Notes under the pieces: model-generated
Told to the model about the DNA's origin: nothing
What the model saw: the letters and a program-made list of their open reading frames with translations, nothing else
The model's database searches: none
Translations under genes and position numbers: made by a program
Shown: in pieces, positions 45,089 to 56,361 of the stretch
Layout: every line of letters starts with the position of its first letter
Numbering within the stretch: the first letter of the stretch is position 1
Origin: Zasmidium citrigriseum
Lineage: Eukaryota > Ascomycota > Dothideomycetes > Mycosphaerellales > Mycosphaerellaceae
Reading direction: 5' to 3'
Assembly (NCBI GenBank): GCA_002786025.1
Contig: NHNW01000030.1
Span: forward strand, 186,001-250,000
Length of the DNA: 64,000 bases

Positions 45089-47038
45089 ATGTCTCAAGCA
45101 TTCTCGCCGCAGTTCTTCGACATCGCATCCGCCCCTGACCCTCAATTCTACTCCCACGGCGTAACGATCGATGGCAACAGCCGCCTCGTCTACGCTTCTG
45201 GTCAACAAGGACCAAGTTCCAACGGAACATTTCCAGAAGACCTCAAGGAGGAGACTCGCACTGTGTTCCAAAACCTGGCGAATGTCTTCCATGCCGGCGG
45301 TGCAGATATTCGATCAGTCATCAAGCTCACCTTCCTCATCGTGGAGTCTGAGCTGGACAAGTTGAACAGCTTCCTGGAGCCATTAATGGAATTTCTCATG
45401 GCCGAGTACGGAATCACAGCTCGTCCGACCACCACTTTGATCCCTGTTCCCAAGCTTGCCGGAGACGCACGTGTGGAAATCGAAGGCATCGCCGCCATGG
45501 CTGGAAAGAGTGAAGTCTGGACGGATCAGAGCAAGCTACTGGATCGCACACTGGGCCCAGCTAAGGTTGATGTTGTCGTTGTTGGTGGAGGATTCAGTGG
45601 AGTGCAAGCCGCCTACGACGTTCACCAGGCTGGACACAGTGTCTTGCTCTTGGAAGCCAAGAACCGCATCGGTGGACGAAGCCATACGATTCAGTTAAAA
45701 AATGGTCGTGGGATCACCGAGCTGGGTGCTACATGGATCACAAATGACACTCAACCAAAGATATTCGCTCTTACCAAGCAACTCGGACTTCAGACGGTCG
45801 AGCAACCTAGCCAGACGCAAGATGCAATTTTCCAACTGTCAAATGCGGCTCTGACTCGAGTCAAGCCGGATGAGTTTCCTACGGTAAGCTGTGCATCCTG
45901 CCAAAAATCGAGAGAAAGACGAGGCTGAGCTTCTTCGCAGTTCCCAGATTCAGTGCCCGGTGACTTGATGAAAGCCCTCGGCTATGTCACAGCAGAGACC
46001 AAGAAGGTCAACATTCACAACCCAACGAACGGCTCGGATTACCGCACAGATGTCAGTTTCGAACAATGGATGCAAGGAAAAGACATCGCAGATGAAAGCA
46101 GACAGTACCTTCGCTTTGCTTCCATCGGACTTGTGGGGCGGGAACCTCGAGACGTGGGCTTGCAGTACTTGCTCGACTACATCAAATCTGGTGGTGGCTT
46201 GCAGCACCTGGCCGGCGAGGGTAAGGGAACTGCTCAGGCGCTGAAGATCAAGACAGGGACATCCTCCATCGTCACCGGGCTGGCAAAGCTTCTGCCCGCG
46301 GGTTCAATCCTCCTGAACTCCCCAGTCTCGAGCGTCAATCAACACAACGACTCCCATGTTCTCGTCGAAACCGCCAACGGCTTCAAAGTCCAAGCCAAGA
46401 AAGTCATCTTTGCAATTCCAACTAACACGTACTCCAACATAGACTTCTCCCCTCCTCTGCCCAAAGACAAGCGGGCGCTGTACAGCCACACTAAGCCAGG
46501 CGTCTATGCCAAAGCGGTCATTACATACACCGAACCATGGTGGCACAACCTCAACCTCAGCGGCGGCTTCACCTCCCTCCACGGCCCCATAAACTTCTCC
46601 TGGCAACTCCTCGACCACGAAAACAAACTCTACTCCCTCGCGCTCTTCATCGCCGGCGACTCAGCCGCCAAATGGTCCTCCCTCTCCTCCCTGGAACGAG
46701 AGTCCGCCCTCCTGGACCATCTCGTCTCGATGGTCGGTCCAGAGCACGAAGATACCATTCAGAATGTAGTGGAGATCAATTGGAGGGATTGGACGCATGA
46801 GAGTTTTATTGGTGGGGCGCCGACTAGTGCGATTCCGAAGGGGGATTTGCAGAGGTATGGGAAGGCGCTGAGGGAGCCGTTTGGGAATCTGCATTTTGGT
46901 GGTGGGGAGACGGCGTTTGAGTGGAAGGGGTATTTGGAGGGTGCGCTGAGGGCAGGGTCGAGAGTTGCAGAGGAGGTCGTGAAGGATTTGGCTGATGATC
47001 AACGAGGAGGACAGGCTCCTCTGCAGAGCAGGTTGTAG
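45089..47038 (+). CDS. RidA (YjgF/YER057c)-flavin amine oxidase fusion
   Basis: Exons 45089..45883 and 45941..47038 (57-bp phase-0 intron, GTAAGC..CGCAG) give 630 aa. Residues 1-135 are a RidA domain: VYASGQQGP, the conserved Arg112 in ITARPTTTLIPV and the Glu in VEIEGIAA. From 160 comes a flavin amine oxidase: FAD motif VVVVGGGFSGVQAA, GGRSHT, an ELGATWI substrate-side motif, and the C-terminal FAD clamp (LHFGGGETAFEWKGYLEGA). Amine oxidases make imines; RidA enzymes hydrolyse reactive enamines and imines, so the fusion would pair production and clearance of the same intermediate. The substrate is unknown (mono- or polyamine). An upstream in-frame ATG at 45077 is an alternative start. No signal peptide. 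Confidence 0.9.
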
Positions 47039-49588
47039 TCAGAGTGTGTGAGCGCAGTCGGCTTGCAGAAGAATATTTTGCGAGGAGTAGCTCCGGACAG
47101 TTGGTTGCTAAGTCCATACAACAGTACGTAGAAATGGAGTCTACATATATGGTACATTTGCAGGACGGGTAGCAGATGGCCTGCGAGAGAGGCTCCGTTC
47201 ATCAGCGCCAGAGCCACAGAGAAGAACATACGAAGAATCCACGACACGGAATTTGGGGCTCTCAATTCTACGGACATTGCCAATCGCATCGACGGATTCT
47301 TTACTAGTCTCGCCCTTGACCCCGCCGCCCACTATGAGCAAGACGTGCGAGGGCTCGCCGTTTGGGTATCCCGTGGAGCTTGAATTCTGGATGGAGCAGA
47401 GCGTCACCTGGGCTTCTGAGGATGCTGTTGCCAATATTGAGGTTTCCTAAAGATTTCCGATGCCGAGTGGTGTCGAGAATTCGCGCCGTCCGCTGTGTAC
47501 CAGAGGGAAGTAAGATCCTGATCGCATCTCCACGGATCGGATGCCAGGTGGGTTCAAGGTTGCGCATGCAAAGATTGGTGAGACGGCGATGGTGCGACAG
47601 TCGGCATACAGCGATAGACAGACTGTCTTGACAGATGGTATCCAGACTCGGTTCTCGCTTCTGTCAGTCCATTAGCAAAGTCATGAGTAGTCGGGATTGG
47701 AGCATGTTCGATGGAGCGACAAGTTCTCAAATTCTGCATCAATGAAGTGACAGCAGGGATGCGTCCGGGTAGGCGCATGGTCAGTGGTGTGACGGTGATG
47801 GTGATGAGAATTTTTGTCAGTAGTCTCAATTTCAGGAGGCCGAAATCGATTCTCATATGCAATGTCTCAACTGATTGGTGAAGTGAAGTGTTGCTGGTGT
47901 GTGTGCCTCAGGCCAACTTTCATTCACTCGCGTCACGTGAGCCACCGGCGCGCCTTCCTCATGTGACCGCCGGCACACCTACCTGATCTGGCTGCGTGAT
48001 TAGACTAGCGCGCACAGCGGCCGCGCGGGTATAAGTAAATTTTCGAGGTCCTTTCCTTCCTTTCTTCTTTAGCTCTCGCAAGTCTACCCAACTGACCCCT
48101 ATACTTTGGCAACACCTGCTAACAACCATTACAGTTTGCCTTTTGGTGAGCCATACCCCATCCTCCGCAACGACGACATCCATTTGCTAACAACCTTGAA
48201 GGCTTAGATCAAGTGTAGTATCTGTTCTTTTCAGTTTAATCTCTGAAACGTCGCTACGGCGACATTCAAGATTATTCTTATTTTTGGCACCGGTCCTGCG
48301 GCCGCTGGGCTTGCCTATGTCGCAGGGCACCGTGTCGCTGGTATTGCACTGCCTCCAGCTGACGCGAACTACATCTTTTCATCATTGTCTTGGTCTTTGC
48401 GACCGAGGGTTGGAGAAGAGTCTGAATATTGAACGTGGGCTGGTGGTAGTGCGACCGCCGAGACCTCCGCCACTCCGCCGCAACATCGCGACGAGGTCGG
48501 TGCGCAGCAGCTGGCTTCATCGCCTCCACCAGATTTGCATGAAGAGTTTAGGCTGACATGATTGCAGGCGATGAGCCGTGATGGATACCTTGTGGATACC
48601 AAACCCAAGTCTGGGTGGACGACGCCGCCGCCGCCGACATCTCCCTCGCTTCACCGCAGGCAGGGCTTTTGAGGAGCACCATCCGACTTCACCCCACTCG
48701 ATCACACTTTGTCACCAGGCGACGAATGGAGGCGACAAGGTACCATGGGCTGACTCGGGTCTTCATGGACAAGGCATCTCTCCGTCACTTCACGACCCAC
48801 CAAGCACTCGAGAAAAACAGCATCCGGCTTCATCACACTCTGTCAGATCTAAAGGAAGGCGGCTGGAATGAGAGATGGCCGGAGGCGATGGATGAAGGCG
48901 GTGGCAAGCAATTCCTGGATATCGAACTTGGATGTTGATGAGAAGACATCCGCTGAGGCCTTCGTCGCTTCACAGCGAACGACATATCCGACATACAGCA
49001 GCCGGATCCATGGCACTCTATAAGAGGTGGAGAAGGTGGGACGTTCGAGGCGGCATATGAGAAGAGGACAATCATGAAGGCGATGAGCTGCAAGGACTGG
49101 ATATCATACACAAGTTTTGACAGCTTTCGAATCGCCTCAGTTCGCAGCACTGCAGCGAGGCACGTCTCGAAGACATGATCGTACGGGAAGTGAGAATGGA
49201 GGGATCTCAGGCCACAGATTCCTCGTCAGGCGCTTCACCTGACTCTCAAGCCCACACGACGCAACACGGTTCTCTTCAACAGCCATCTCCTCCATGCTAT
49301 CTACGACCGCCACCGTCTTCCTCCAACACGCTTGTCAGAAAAGGATCACAAGGTGAGACTGGGCGATGGACAGAATGAGCTTGGGCTTGGTCTCACATCC
49401 ACACCTCAAACATGGACATCACCGCACAAGAGCTTGGATTCAAACAATGGCCAACTGAGGTCGAGGACGGCGGGTCTCGAAGCACTGCGTCATTCATGAT
49501 CTTCATGGCAGACTCTCTCTGTGGAGACATACTCATACATGAAACATAACATTCGCACGCTAAACAGCAGCAAGAGGCTCTCCTCAAA
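47039..49588. other. Long intergenic region with spliced-leader-like block (2.5 kb)
   Basis: No protein gene is supported. At 48029-48035 there is a TATAA-like string, then a CT-rich tract (about 48050-48075), then a good intron (48146..48207: GTGAGC donor, tgctaac branch, CTTAG acceptor) and a second acceptor with the same branch (tgctaac..ttacag, ending at 48134). No long ORF follows. From about 48500 to 49150 short motifs recur (gcgatga, ctggatatc, catccgRcttca), suggesting degenerate repeats. Confidence 0.45.
48146..48207 (+). other. Candidate intron in a non-coding transcript
   Basis: A 62-bp stretch with GTGAGC at its start, tgctaac branch sequence at 48185-48191 and cttag at its end has all fungal intron signals. 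It lies downstream of a TATA-like string and a CT tract typical of fungal 5' leaders, but no coding frame follows. It may belong to a long non-coding RNA or a lost gene. Confidence 0.4.
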
Positions 49589-51154
49589 TCATCCTTTATC
49601 CTTACACCCACCCCACTGATGCTCACAATCCTCTTTATCCTCCAACATCCAATACCCGCCAATTTCCCTAAACACGTCTTGAAACCCGGGCAGGATCTCC
49701 TCCAGCGGCCTGGGCTTGATCTTGGAGAAGTGGACACACGATGCTGGAGTGACACCTTCAGGCCTCTCCATATACTCGAAATTATCGAACCCAATCTCCA
49801 CGTGGGTATTATACGAAGGGTCCGTGTCATGATCACTCTGCTTGTATGCCTGGAAAACGCCACCTTTGTTGTCGAGCTGGTGCTGCAACACGCCGTGTGG
49901 AATCGTCTTCAGTAGACCGCCGTGTAGGAAGGCAATCTCGCCGTCCGGATCTGGATGGTGTTGGGCGAAGGTGTGACCGCAGTAGAAGCCGTTATTCAGC
50001 GTTCCCACACTTGTGATCCAGCGGGATGGACGGCCATACTTCGTCTTGAGGGCGTGCCATGCGAAGCGAAAGCAATCTTTGTCGCCTAAGATCCAGCTTT
50101 GAAAGCGACCTTCATTCTCCGGGCTATCGATCATCCACGCCGCGAGTTGGAGATGATACCAGAACTGGCGCTTGTTAACAAGGAGTTGGCCACTCTCCTG
50201 CTCGTACTCGTCCATCCGACAGCGGGTATTCGTGATCGGCCATATCGGATTGTTGACCCGCGTCCTCGAGACATCCGGCCAGAAGATCGTCCCGTACTTC
50301 TTATACACGTCGGAGTCGTACAACATCTCGATATCGATCATAGGTACATTGTCGGAATCCAGGAGAAAAGGTTCTTCAAATCGAGAATTCACTATCGCCG
50401 CAGTCTTGAGCTGATAGTGATTTCCATACTGCTCATTATACGTCGACGCCTTGATGTTGTCCTTCAAAGCCAGATCATTGAAGAACAGAGGTCCAGCCTT
50501 CCAGAGTTCCTCGATCTCAGCTTTCGTCTCCGGCGACATCTCGTCTCCGTAATAATGGACCTCGATGGGCAAGGTACATCCCAACCGCTCTAGCTGCCGG
50601 AATATCACACCCATGCGCTTGAGACTCGCCCCGTCACCTCCAACGATCACGATTCCTCGCCCATGGAATCGATGGGATACTTCGGCATATGGCACAAGCT
50701 TGTTCATTACAACGTCCTGCCACATACGCCTGAAGACACTCAATTCCCGATCCTTCATATCCTTCTGCACCCAGCTCAGATCCAGGAACAAGCCAGAACC
50801 CTCTCCAAAGTTGAAGTCCACATCGTCGTCCTTAGTCCATGTACATCCTGATTTGGCCTCCCTCATCGAGACTGGCGGAAGGCTGGTAACGTTTGCAAAG
50901 TGTGGCCAGAAATCGTCCGCGTACTCGAGCTCGTGGGCATTTTCCATGATGGAGACGGATGGATATGGCCGGATCCGGTCATAGAAGTACTGGGCTTCGG
51001 AGCGGAAGTACAACAGGGAGAGCGACAAGCTAATCAAGATGGCAATCAGGCCAACTCGAAAGCTCCTCGTCGAAAGGCTGCCGGCGACTCGCGGATCCAA
51101 GGTACTCGACGTCCATTGCAGTGTTTTCTCCTGCCAGGACGGCATTGGCGACAT
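49589..51154 (-). CDS. MNN1-type alpha-mannosyltransferase (type II membrane protein)
   Basis: From the ATG at 51154 the frame gives 521 aa; an in-frame ATG at 51304 would add 50 residues of unlikely composition. Residues about 34-50 are a signal anchor (VGLIAILISLSLSLLYF). The lumenal part has IVIVGGDGASLKRMGV, a DxD-like metal site in FLLDSDNVPM, and the family segment TLNNGFYCGHTFAQHH. This matches the fungal MNN1/MNT-type mannosyltransferases that add alpha-mannose to N- or O-glycans in the Golgi. Acceptor and linkage cannot be read. Its 3' neighbour is non-coding. Confidence 0.85.
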   Translation of the reverse strand: MSPMPSWQEKTLQWTSSTLDPRVAGSLSTRSFRVGLIAILISLSLSLLYFRSEAQYFYDRIRPYPSVSIMENAHELEYADDFWPHFANVTSLPPVSMREAKSGCTWTKDDDVDFNFGEGSGLFLDLSWVQKDMKDRELSVFRRMWQDVVMNKLVPYAEVSHRFHGRGIVIVGGDGASLKRMGVIFRQLERLGCTLPIEVHYYGDEMSPETKAEIEELWKAGPLFFNDLALKDNIKASTYNEQYGNHYQLKTAAIVNSRFEEPFLLDSDNVPMIDIEMLYDSDVYKKYGTIFWPDVSRTRVNNPIWPITNTRCRMDEYEQESGQLLVNKRQFWYHLQLAAWMIDSPENEGRFQSWILGDKDCFRFAWHALKTKYGRPSRWITSVGTLNNGFYCGHTFAQHHPDPDGEIAFLHGGLLKTIPHGVLQHQLDNKGGVFQAYKQSDHDTDPSYNTHVEIGFDNFEYMERPEGVTPASCVHFSKIKPRPLEEILPGFQDVFREIGGYWMLEDKEDCEHQWGGCKDKG

Positions 51155-51631
51155 CGCGCCTGTGTGTTGCCTCCTCCGACCAAAATTTCGCGACGAAGGA
51201 AAACAAGAGCAAGAGAAGTAAAGCCTTCGAGGCCTTGCGGTATGACTTTGCGCCAGCCACGAACCATCGTGGAGATGCCGTTGCGCTTGCCCGTTTGGAT
51301 TCATGTCATGCCATATCGCTGCCCAAACGAGCTAGCAGCCGCTGCCATTACAATCCTGAAGGAGTTGACGTTGTACCCCATCTCGTCGCTTTTGCAGGTT
51401 GTGCCGAGAACGATGCATGTGAAAAGCTGGGGACGCCGAGGCTTATATAATGGAAGGCCTCTATGACAGAGCAATGATCAGGCGCTGTGACCTTCCGCGG
51501 AATCGATGCCCGTGGAGTTCAGTCCGATCATAGGGAAGCAGCATTTCAGCTAGCAGCAGGGTTTGATTCTCGGATCATTTGCTGCTCGGCTGGCTGGACG
51601 GACGTCTCGTCCAGAAGTTCCCTAGACGGAC
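51155..51631. other. Intergenic: mannosyltransferase promoter and GMC gene 3' end
   Basis: No gene is seen. A TATA-like string lies near its middle. Confidence 0.45.
51443..51450 (-). promoter_or_regulatory. Possible TATA box of the mannosyltransferase gene
   Basis: ttatataa, about 290 bp upstream of the ATG at 51154. It fits a TATA element with a longish 5' UTR, but the near-palindromic string could be chance. Confidence 0.3.
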
Positions 51632-53597
51632 TCAACCCTCCTCTCTCGCCCGCAAAATGATATCCGCAGCCTTCTCCGCAACAGCATACACAACAGCCAA
51701 CGTATGTCCACCCGGCTGCAAAGGAATGACCGAAGCATCGCAGACTCGCACATTCGCCGTTCCATAAACCTTCAATTCAGGATCAACAACACCGCCGAGC
51801 TCTCGACTCATCATGGCGGCGGTGCCGACAGGATGCCAGTTCGGCGATATATTCTCCTTGATAAAGTCGACCCATTGTTCTCTCGAGGCATGCATAGGCA
51901 ATGCCGTCGTACTCGGGCTCTTCTGCTCTCCAACAATGTTCTTGATCGGCTCGCTGGCCCAGAATCTCTGCGTTAATCGTCCGACGGTGATGAGCCAGTC
52001 CATGTCGAAGTCGATCTGGAAGAAGTTGTGATCGATGATTGGGCGGTCGATGTCTTCTGGCTTAGAGGAGCGGAGATGGACGCTGCCTCGTGAGAATGGT
52101 TGATATGCCCAGAACATGGAGAGGAAGCTTGTTGGTCTGGACGGGAGGATTACCTCACCAGCGGCGACGTTCGGATTGAAAACTGTGTCGTGATGAACCT
52201 TGAGAATGCGTGCAACGCTTGAGGTCGGCAAATCGGGTCGTGCTGCTGCCATGAGTGAGGCCCATGCGGAGAGACTTCTGGTCGTTGTTCCTGTGATGGC
52301 CAAGATCTCCCGCTGAAACAATTCAGGCATGTTGGCAAATGTAATGTACGGCGTCAAGCCAGTGACGTTAAACTCCCGTTGCTCAAGAGTAATATTTGCG
52401 TACGGTTGCTCTTGGAGGTTCTCGCCAACTCCATGCAGAGGAACGACCGTCTCGATCCCGAGTCGATCCAGAATATCTGGATTACCAACTCCAGACGCTT
52501 CCAAGATTGGTGGGCTTCGTAGGCTCCCTGCTGCAAGAATGATCTCTCCAGAAGCGGTGATCGATGCCGACCGTGTCGAGTTCGAAGCATCCACATATGC
52601 CACTCCTGACGCTCGTGGTGTCCCGTGCTCTTTTGACCATGTCAATTTGGTGACGGTGCCCTTGATCAGACGGAGGTTTGATCGGTTCTCCACGGGATAG
52701 TAAAACGCAGTGGCAGAGCTCTCTCGGGTGCTGGTCTCACGGACTGCAGTTCGGGGACCTGGACAAGTATCAACTCCACGGCCATGACGTGGAAAGTCTG
52801 GGACAATACTCACAGTTGGCAAAACCGCTCAGGTAACCGCCGTTGGGTTCTAGACTGGCTCCAAAGCCAGGAGAGGTATTTTCCCAAGACCTGTAATGGT
52901 ACGTATCAGCATCCCTCCTGTGCTTTCCAATTGCAATTGATGATCGGTGGTCTGCAACCTTTTCACGATCGAGTAATAACTCCCATTGACATTCTCAAAC
53001 GGAAACGAAGTCTCCAACTCTCCCTTCACCCCATGATACTCCGGCAAAAAAGTAGCCCCCAAGCCAGCTTGTAACTGGGCCTCAGTAGGTGCAACGAAGC
53101 CCTCAGAACGCAAGAAGTAAGGCCACAACATGGTCCAGTTCCACCCCGTTGCACCAAGCCGCTCCCAAGCATCGATCTCCGGAGCCGAGGGTCTGAGGTA
53201 TATCATTCCATTGACAGTTGTGCTACCACCGATTGCTCTGCCCGCACGGAGTTTCCATGACCGGCCGTTGACTCTCGCTTGCGGCTCGCTCTGGTATCCC
53301 CATTCCAAGTAGGTGTCTTGAGTCTTGCCGCCGGTGTAGATATTCGATATGTTCGTGACGTTGAAATTGTAGCGCTCGTCGTTGCCGGGCTCTATGACCA
53401 AGACGGTGATGTTTGGGTTCGTGGAGAGCCGATTTGCGATCTTGAGATCAGAATGGTCAGCCTGGCAGTTAAACCACAGCGTTTGAGATGCTCACTAGAA
53501 GGCCCGCGGCTCCTGCACCGACGATGATGTAGTCTGCAACGAAGCCAAATGTAACTGGAATGAGAATCAACAGAGCTGTGAAGTTTAGCGAGAACAT
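51632..53597 (-). CDS. Secreted GMC oxidoreductase (aryl-alcohol oxidase/choline dehydrogenase type)
   Basis: Exons 53597..53496, 53440..52959, 52890..52814 and 52758..51632, introns of 55, 68 and 55 bp, give 595 aa. Residues 1-20 are a signal peptide (MFSLNFTALLILIPVTFGFV). The FAD motif GAGAAG (27-32) is cut off from the rest of the Rossmann fold by intron 1. GMC signatures follow: GRAIGGSTTVNGMIYLR and SGEIILAAGSLRSPPILEAS. The C-terminus has NWHPVGTAAM with the catalytic His and GGHTLAVVYAVAEKAADII. Secreted GMC enzymes oxidise alcohols or sugars and release H2O2 or feed peroxidases. Donor 2 (GTTGCA) is weak, but the join gives a proper GMC sequence. Confidence 0.88.
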
Positions 53598-56361
53598 GAT
53601 TGTTCCCAAAGCTCTAATATCAAAGCGCGAGTGAATGTGTAAAGAGCAAGCCTGGGAACGAATACGAGAGGTTCGGAAATGGAGTCCATACCTGCGTATC
53701 TTGAGCTTCCTGTCACAAATAGCGTCAGTCGAGGGCCCATGCTACATCCTGAATGGCATAAGACATCAGATAACCATGTATTGTTGACCAAGACCTCTCG
53801 AGCATCTCGTCACACGCAACAAGAATGCGATAATGCCCGCAACAGCCACGAGATTGTAGGATAAGACCTCGGACTCGTATCTCGCTCCTCGCAAAATCCA
53901 GGATTCTCCAGGATAACAATCTTGTCACCTTGCCAATGGAATGGCAGCAACAGCGCCAAGTATTGGGCAAGGCTTTGAGTTGTGATTGCCGGATCTTGAT
54001 CTTGATTAGGGCGCTGACCGTCTGACTCCGATTGGATACATGAATTAAAGTCTTTTGGGGCATCGACGGATGCTCCGGTTCAGGAAGAGTCGCCGAGAAG
54101 GCATCTCGACTCCTTACGTGACCTTTTCGGAGGTAAGTTGGTAGAATGATGCGGATACGGATAGAACGAGTAATTCTTAGCCGGTTTCCGGGTTTCCATC
54201 ACGAGGTCGGGTGGTTACCCGGTTGTCTCTCATCGTCCCTCGTCAACGGCGAATGGGAATGAGGTTCGAGAATTTCAACTCTGTACCAGTAGCCGACCTA
54301 GATCCAGATATTAGCAGGATAACCTACATCGTTTGATGTCTTACTGCTTTACGTATTCAACATATTCCTTGTATTGAAACCTCCTTACTGAAACCACCCC
54401 ATCACAGAAATCGTAAACCCCATTCACATACCCTCGTCGTCAACGCTTGTCAACAGGAAACATGCTTGTTCTTCGTCCAGTCCAGAAGAAGACTATTCAC
54501 GGCGCCGGGCTCGCCTCGCTGCAACGCACGAGTCAGAGACCCGACGCAGCGGATGAGTAAAACGGCAAAGATGTGCCGTAGATCCCATCGCACTAGCCAC
54601 AGATGTTTGATAACGACATCGAGCCTCGTGTGATGTCATGGGGATGCCTGTTTGTCCAATTTGTAGGAGTCTTGATACGGAAGGGCTGAGGGCAAGGGAA
54701 AGCCGTTCTGTTCTTACTGAGAATGGCAGTTACAGATGCTCCTTGGACGGTGAGGTTGGATCGAGTCCGAGCAGAGACTTGGTACTTCTGGACGGGACTG
54801 CTGAAACCTGCGTTTTAGATGCACTGCATGGCCTGCCACGTAGGGCAAGCAAAAGCTTGCTCCGACGAACAGTCCATCGACTTAATCTCAAGGTTCAGCA
54901 CGAGCTGTCACTGCAAGAGCCTGAGACGTCCCCTGACACGGTGCTGCACTGTCAAAGTCAGCACATGCAACGGGAGGGCAAGTGCCGCAATATGCATTAG
55001 TTGCTGTTGTGCTCTGGCAAACTACGACCAAAGTTGCTCTGGAGTCTGATGCAAAGCTGATGCCTCAAACAGTCAGCACACACAGGTCGGCGTGGGGGAG
55101 GTCCTCATTCGCCCCTGGACGTCGCCTAGTTGCTGCTGTGAAACCTGTATGATTTGAATAGCGCTGCAGCTGTACCAACAGCTCGAGCAACCTCACCCAG
55201 AGAGCAGTCTGCAGAGCGGCACGGAGTGCTGTCATCGTGATGTTTCCTCTGTGCTGCCGAGCTCCAAGTGAGACCGCGGCAGAAGGTTGACATTCATGGA
55301 GAAACGATAGCTGCCCAAGATGAAGTCGAAGTGTCGATCTTCTCCGGACTTTCTCTCCACGTGGACGAGCCAAGTATCACAAATATCGTCCTGGAAAGAT
55401 GATCAGCAAAGCATTCGATCCCACTGTTTCCAGATTTGAGAAAGTCGCATTCAGTCCCGAACCCCGTCCGCCGCCCGAACATCTCGCAGTCCAGCAAGGC
55501 AACATCTCGGCTGGCAGATGTGGCCTTCTTTTTCGGCTCCGTATCTCCCAAAGCCACACCCAATCTCACAACACTCCATCTCCTACTTCCACCTATTTCT
55601 TCGATCCCACCTCCTCGATATCCGGATCAAATCTGCCGCGCCAAGAGCTCTCATAGACGCCTTGCAGGAGCGCAGGGTCGGTTCTGCAAGCCACAACGCG
55701 TGGTAGAGGTAGAGACGCACGCGCAAACACCCGCGCGAAACTCAGAAGACAGGACGAGGGACGGACAGCCTTCTCGAAAGAGCTCCTCCTCCGAGAGCAC
55801 TTGTGTCAGGTCGTTTGCACTGGGTCGAGCATTCTGATTCAGGTGGAAGGAGTGGAGGTTGTGAATCTTTCCGGTGGCACAGACAGACGGAGCCGTTGAA
55901 AGTTTGTCGGCCTCAGCCGCACGGGCTAGCGTTGAACTCTGAAAGTCAAGTTGGACGGCCTATCTTGGCGTTGTCTCTGTCTTCACGAAATCGCGGGTAG
56001 ATGTGGAAAGGTGCATGCGGCTGAGGGTAGGAGATAGGGACAAAGAAGTTGGAAGGACAAATTAGGTATGTGTGCGTGTGAGGTCTGGAAATCTTGACGC
56101 CGTTGCCGAAGACTAGACTTCTTCGAGAAGGATTGATCTTGGAAGTGTTTGAAGCTTGCGAATAGAGATGGTAGGTTTCTATATCTAGCTATTCAAGATC
56201 AAGTAATGACTGCGACCTCCTCTCTCGGAGCCTAATAAGCAAATGATTGACTTCTGCGCGTATGTATCCTGTCGTATAGAAACTTCCATCCACCTTCTTT
56301 CTTTCTTCGGCCGAATCGCCAAGCTCAGCAGCCGAACATCTCCCGTGGTTAACGTTTTCCC
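53598..56361. other. Long gene-poor region (2.8 kb)
   Basis: Only short open frames without coding signs are present, for example 54638..55000 (+). The first few hundred bases should be the GMC gene promoter; the last part is the 3' region of the PNGase A-type gene. Confidence 0.4.

Noticed and set aside
45000..53600. Biosynthetic gene cluster built around the amine oxidase and GMC oxidoreductase
   Set aside because: No polyketide synthase, NRPS, terpene synthase or pathway regulator is present; co-location of two oxidoreductases is not enough.
54638..55000. 120-codon frame starting with a short Cys pair
   Set aside because: Only one CxxC, no RING spacing, no further support.
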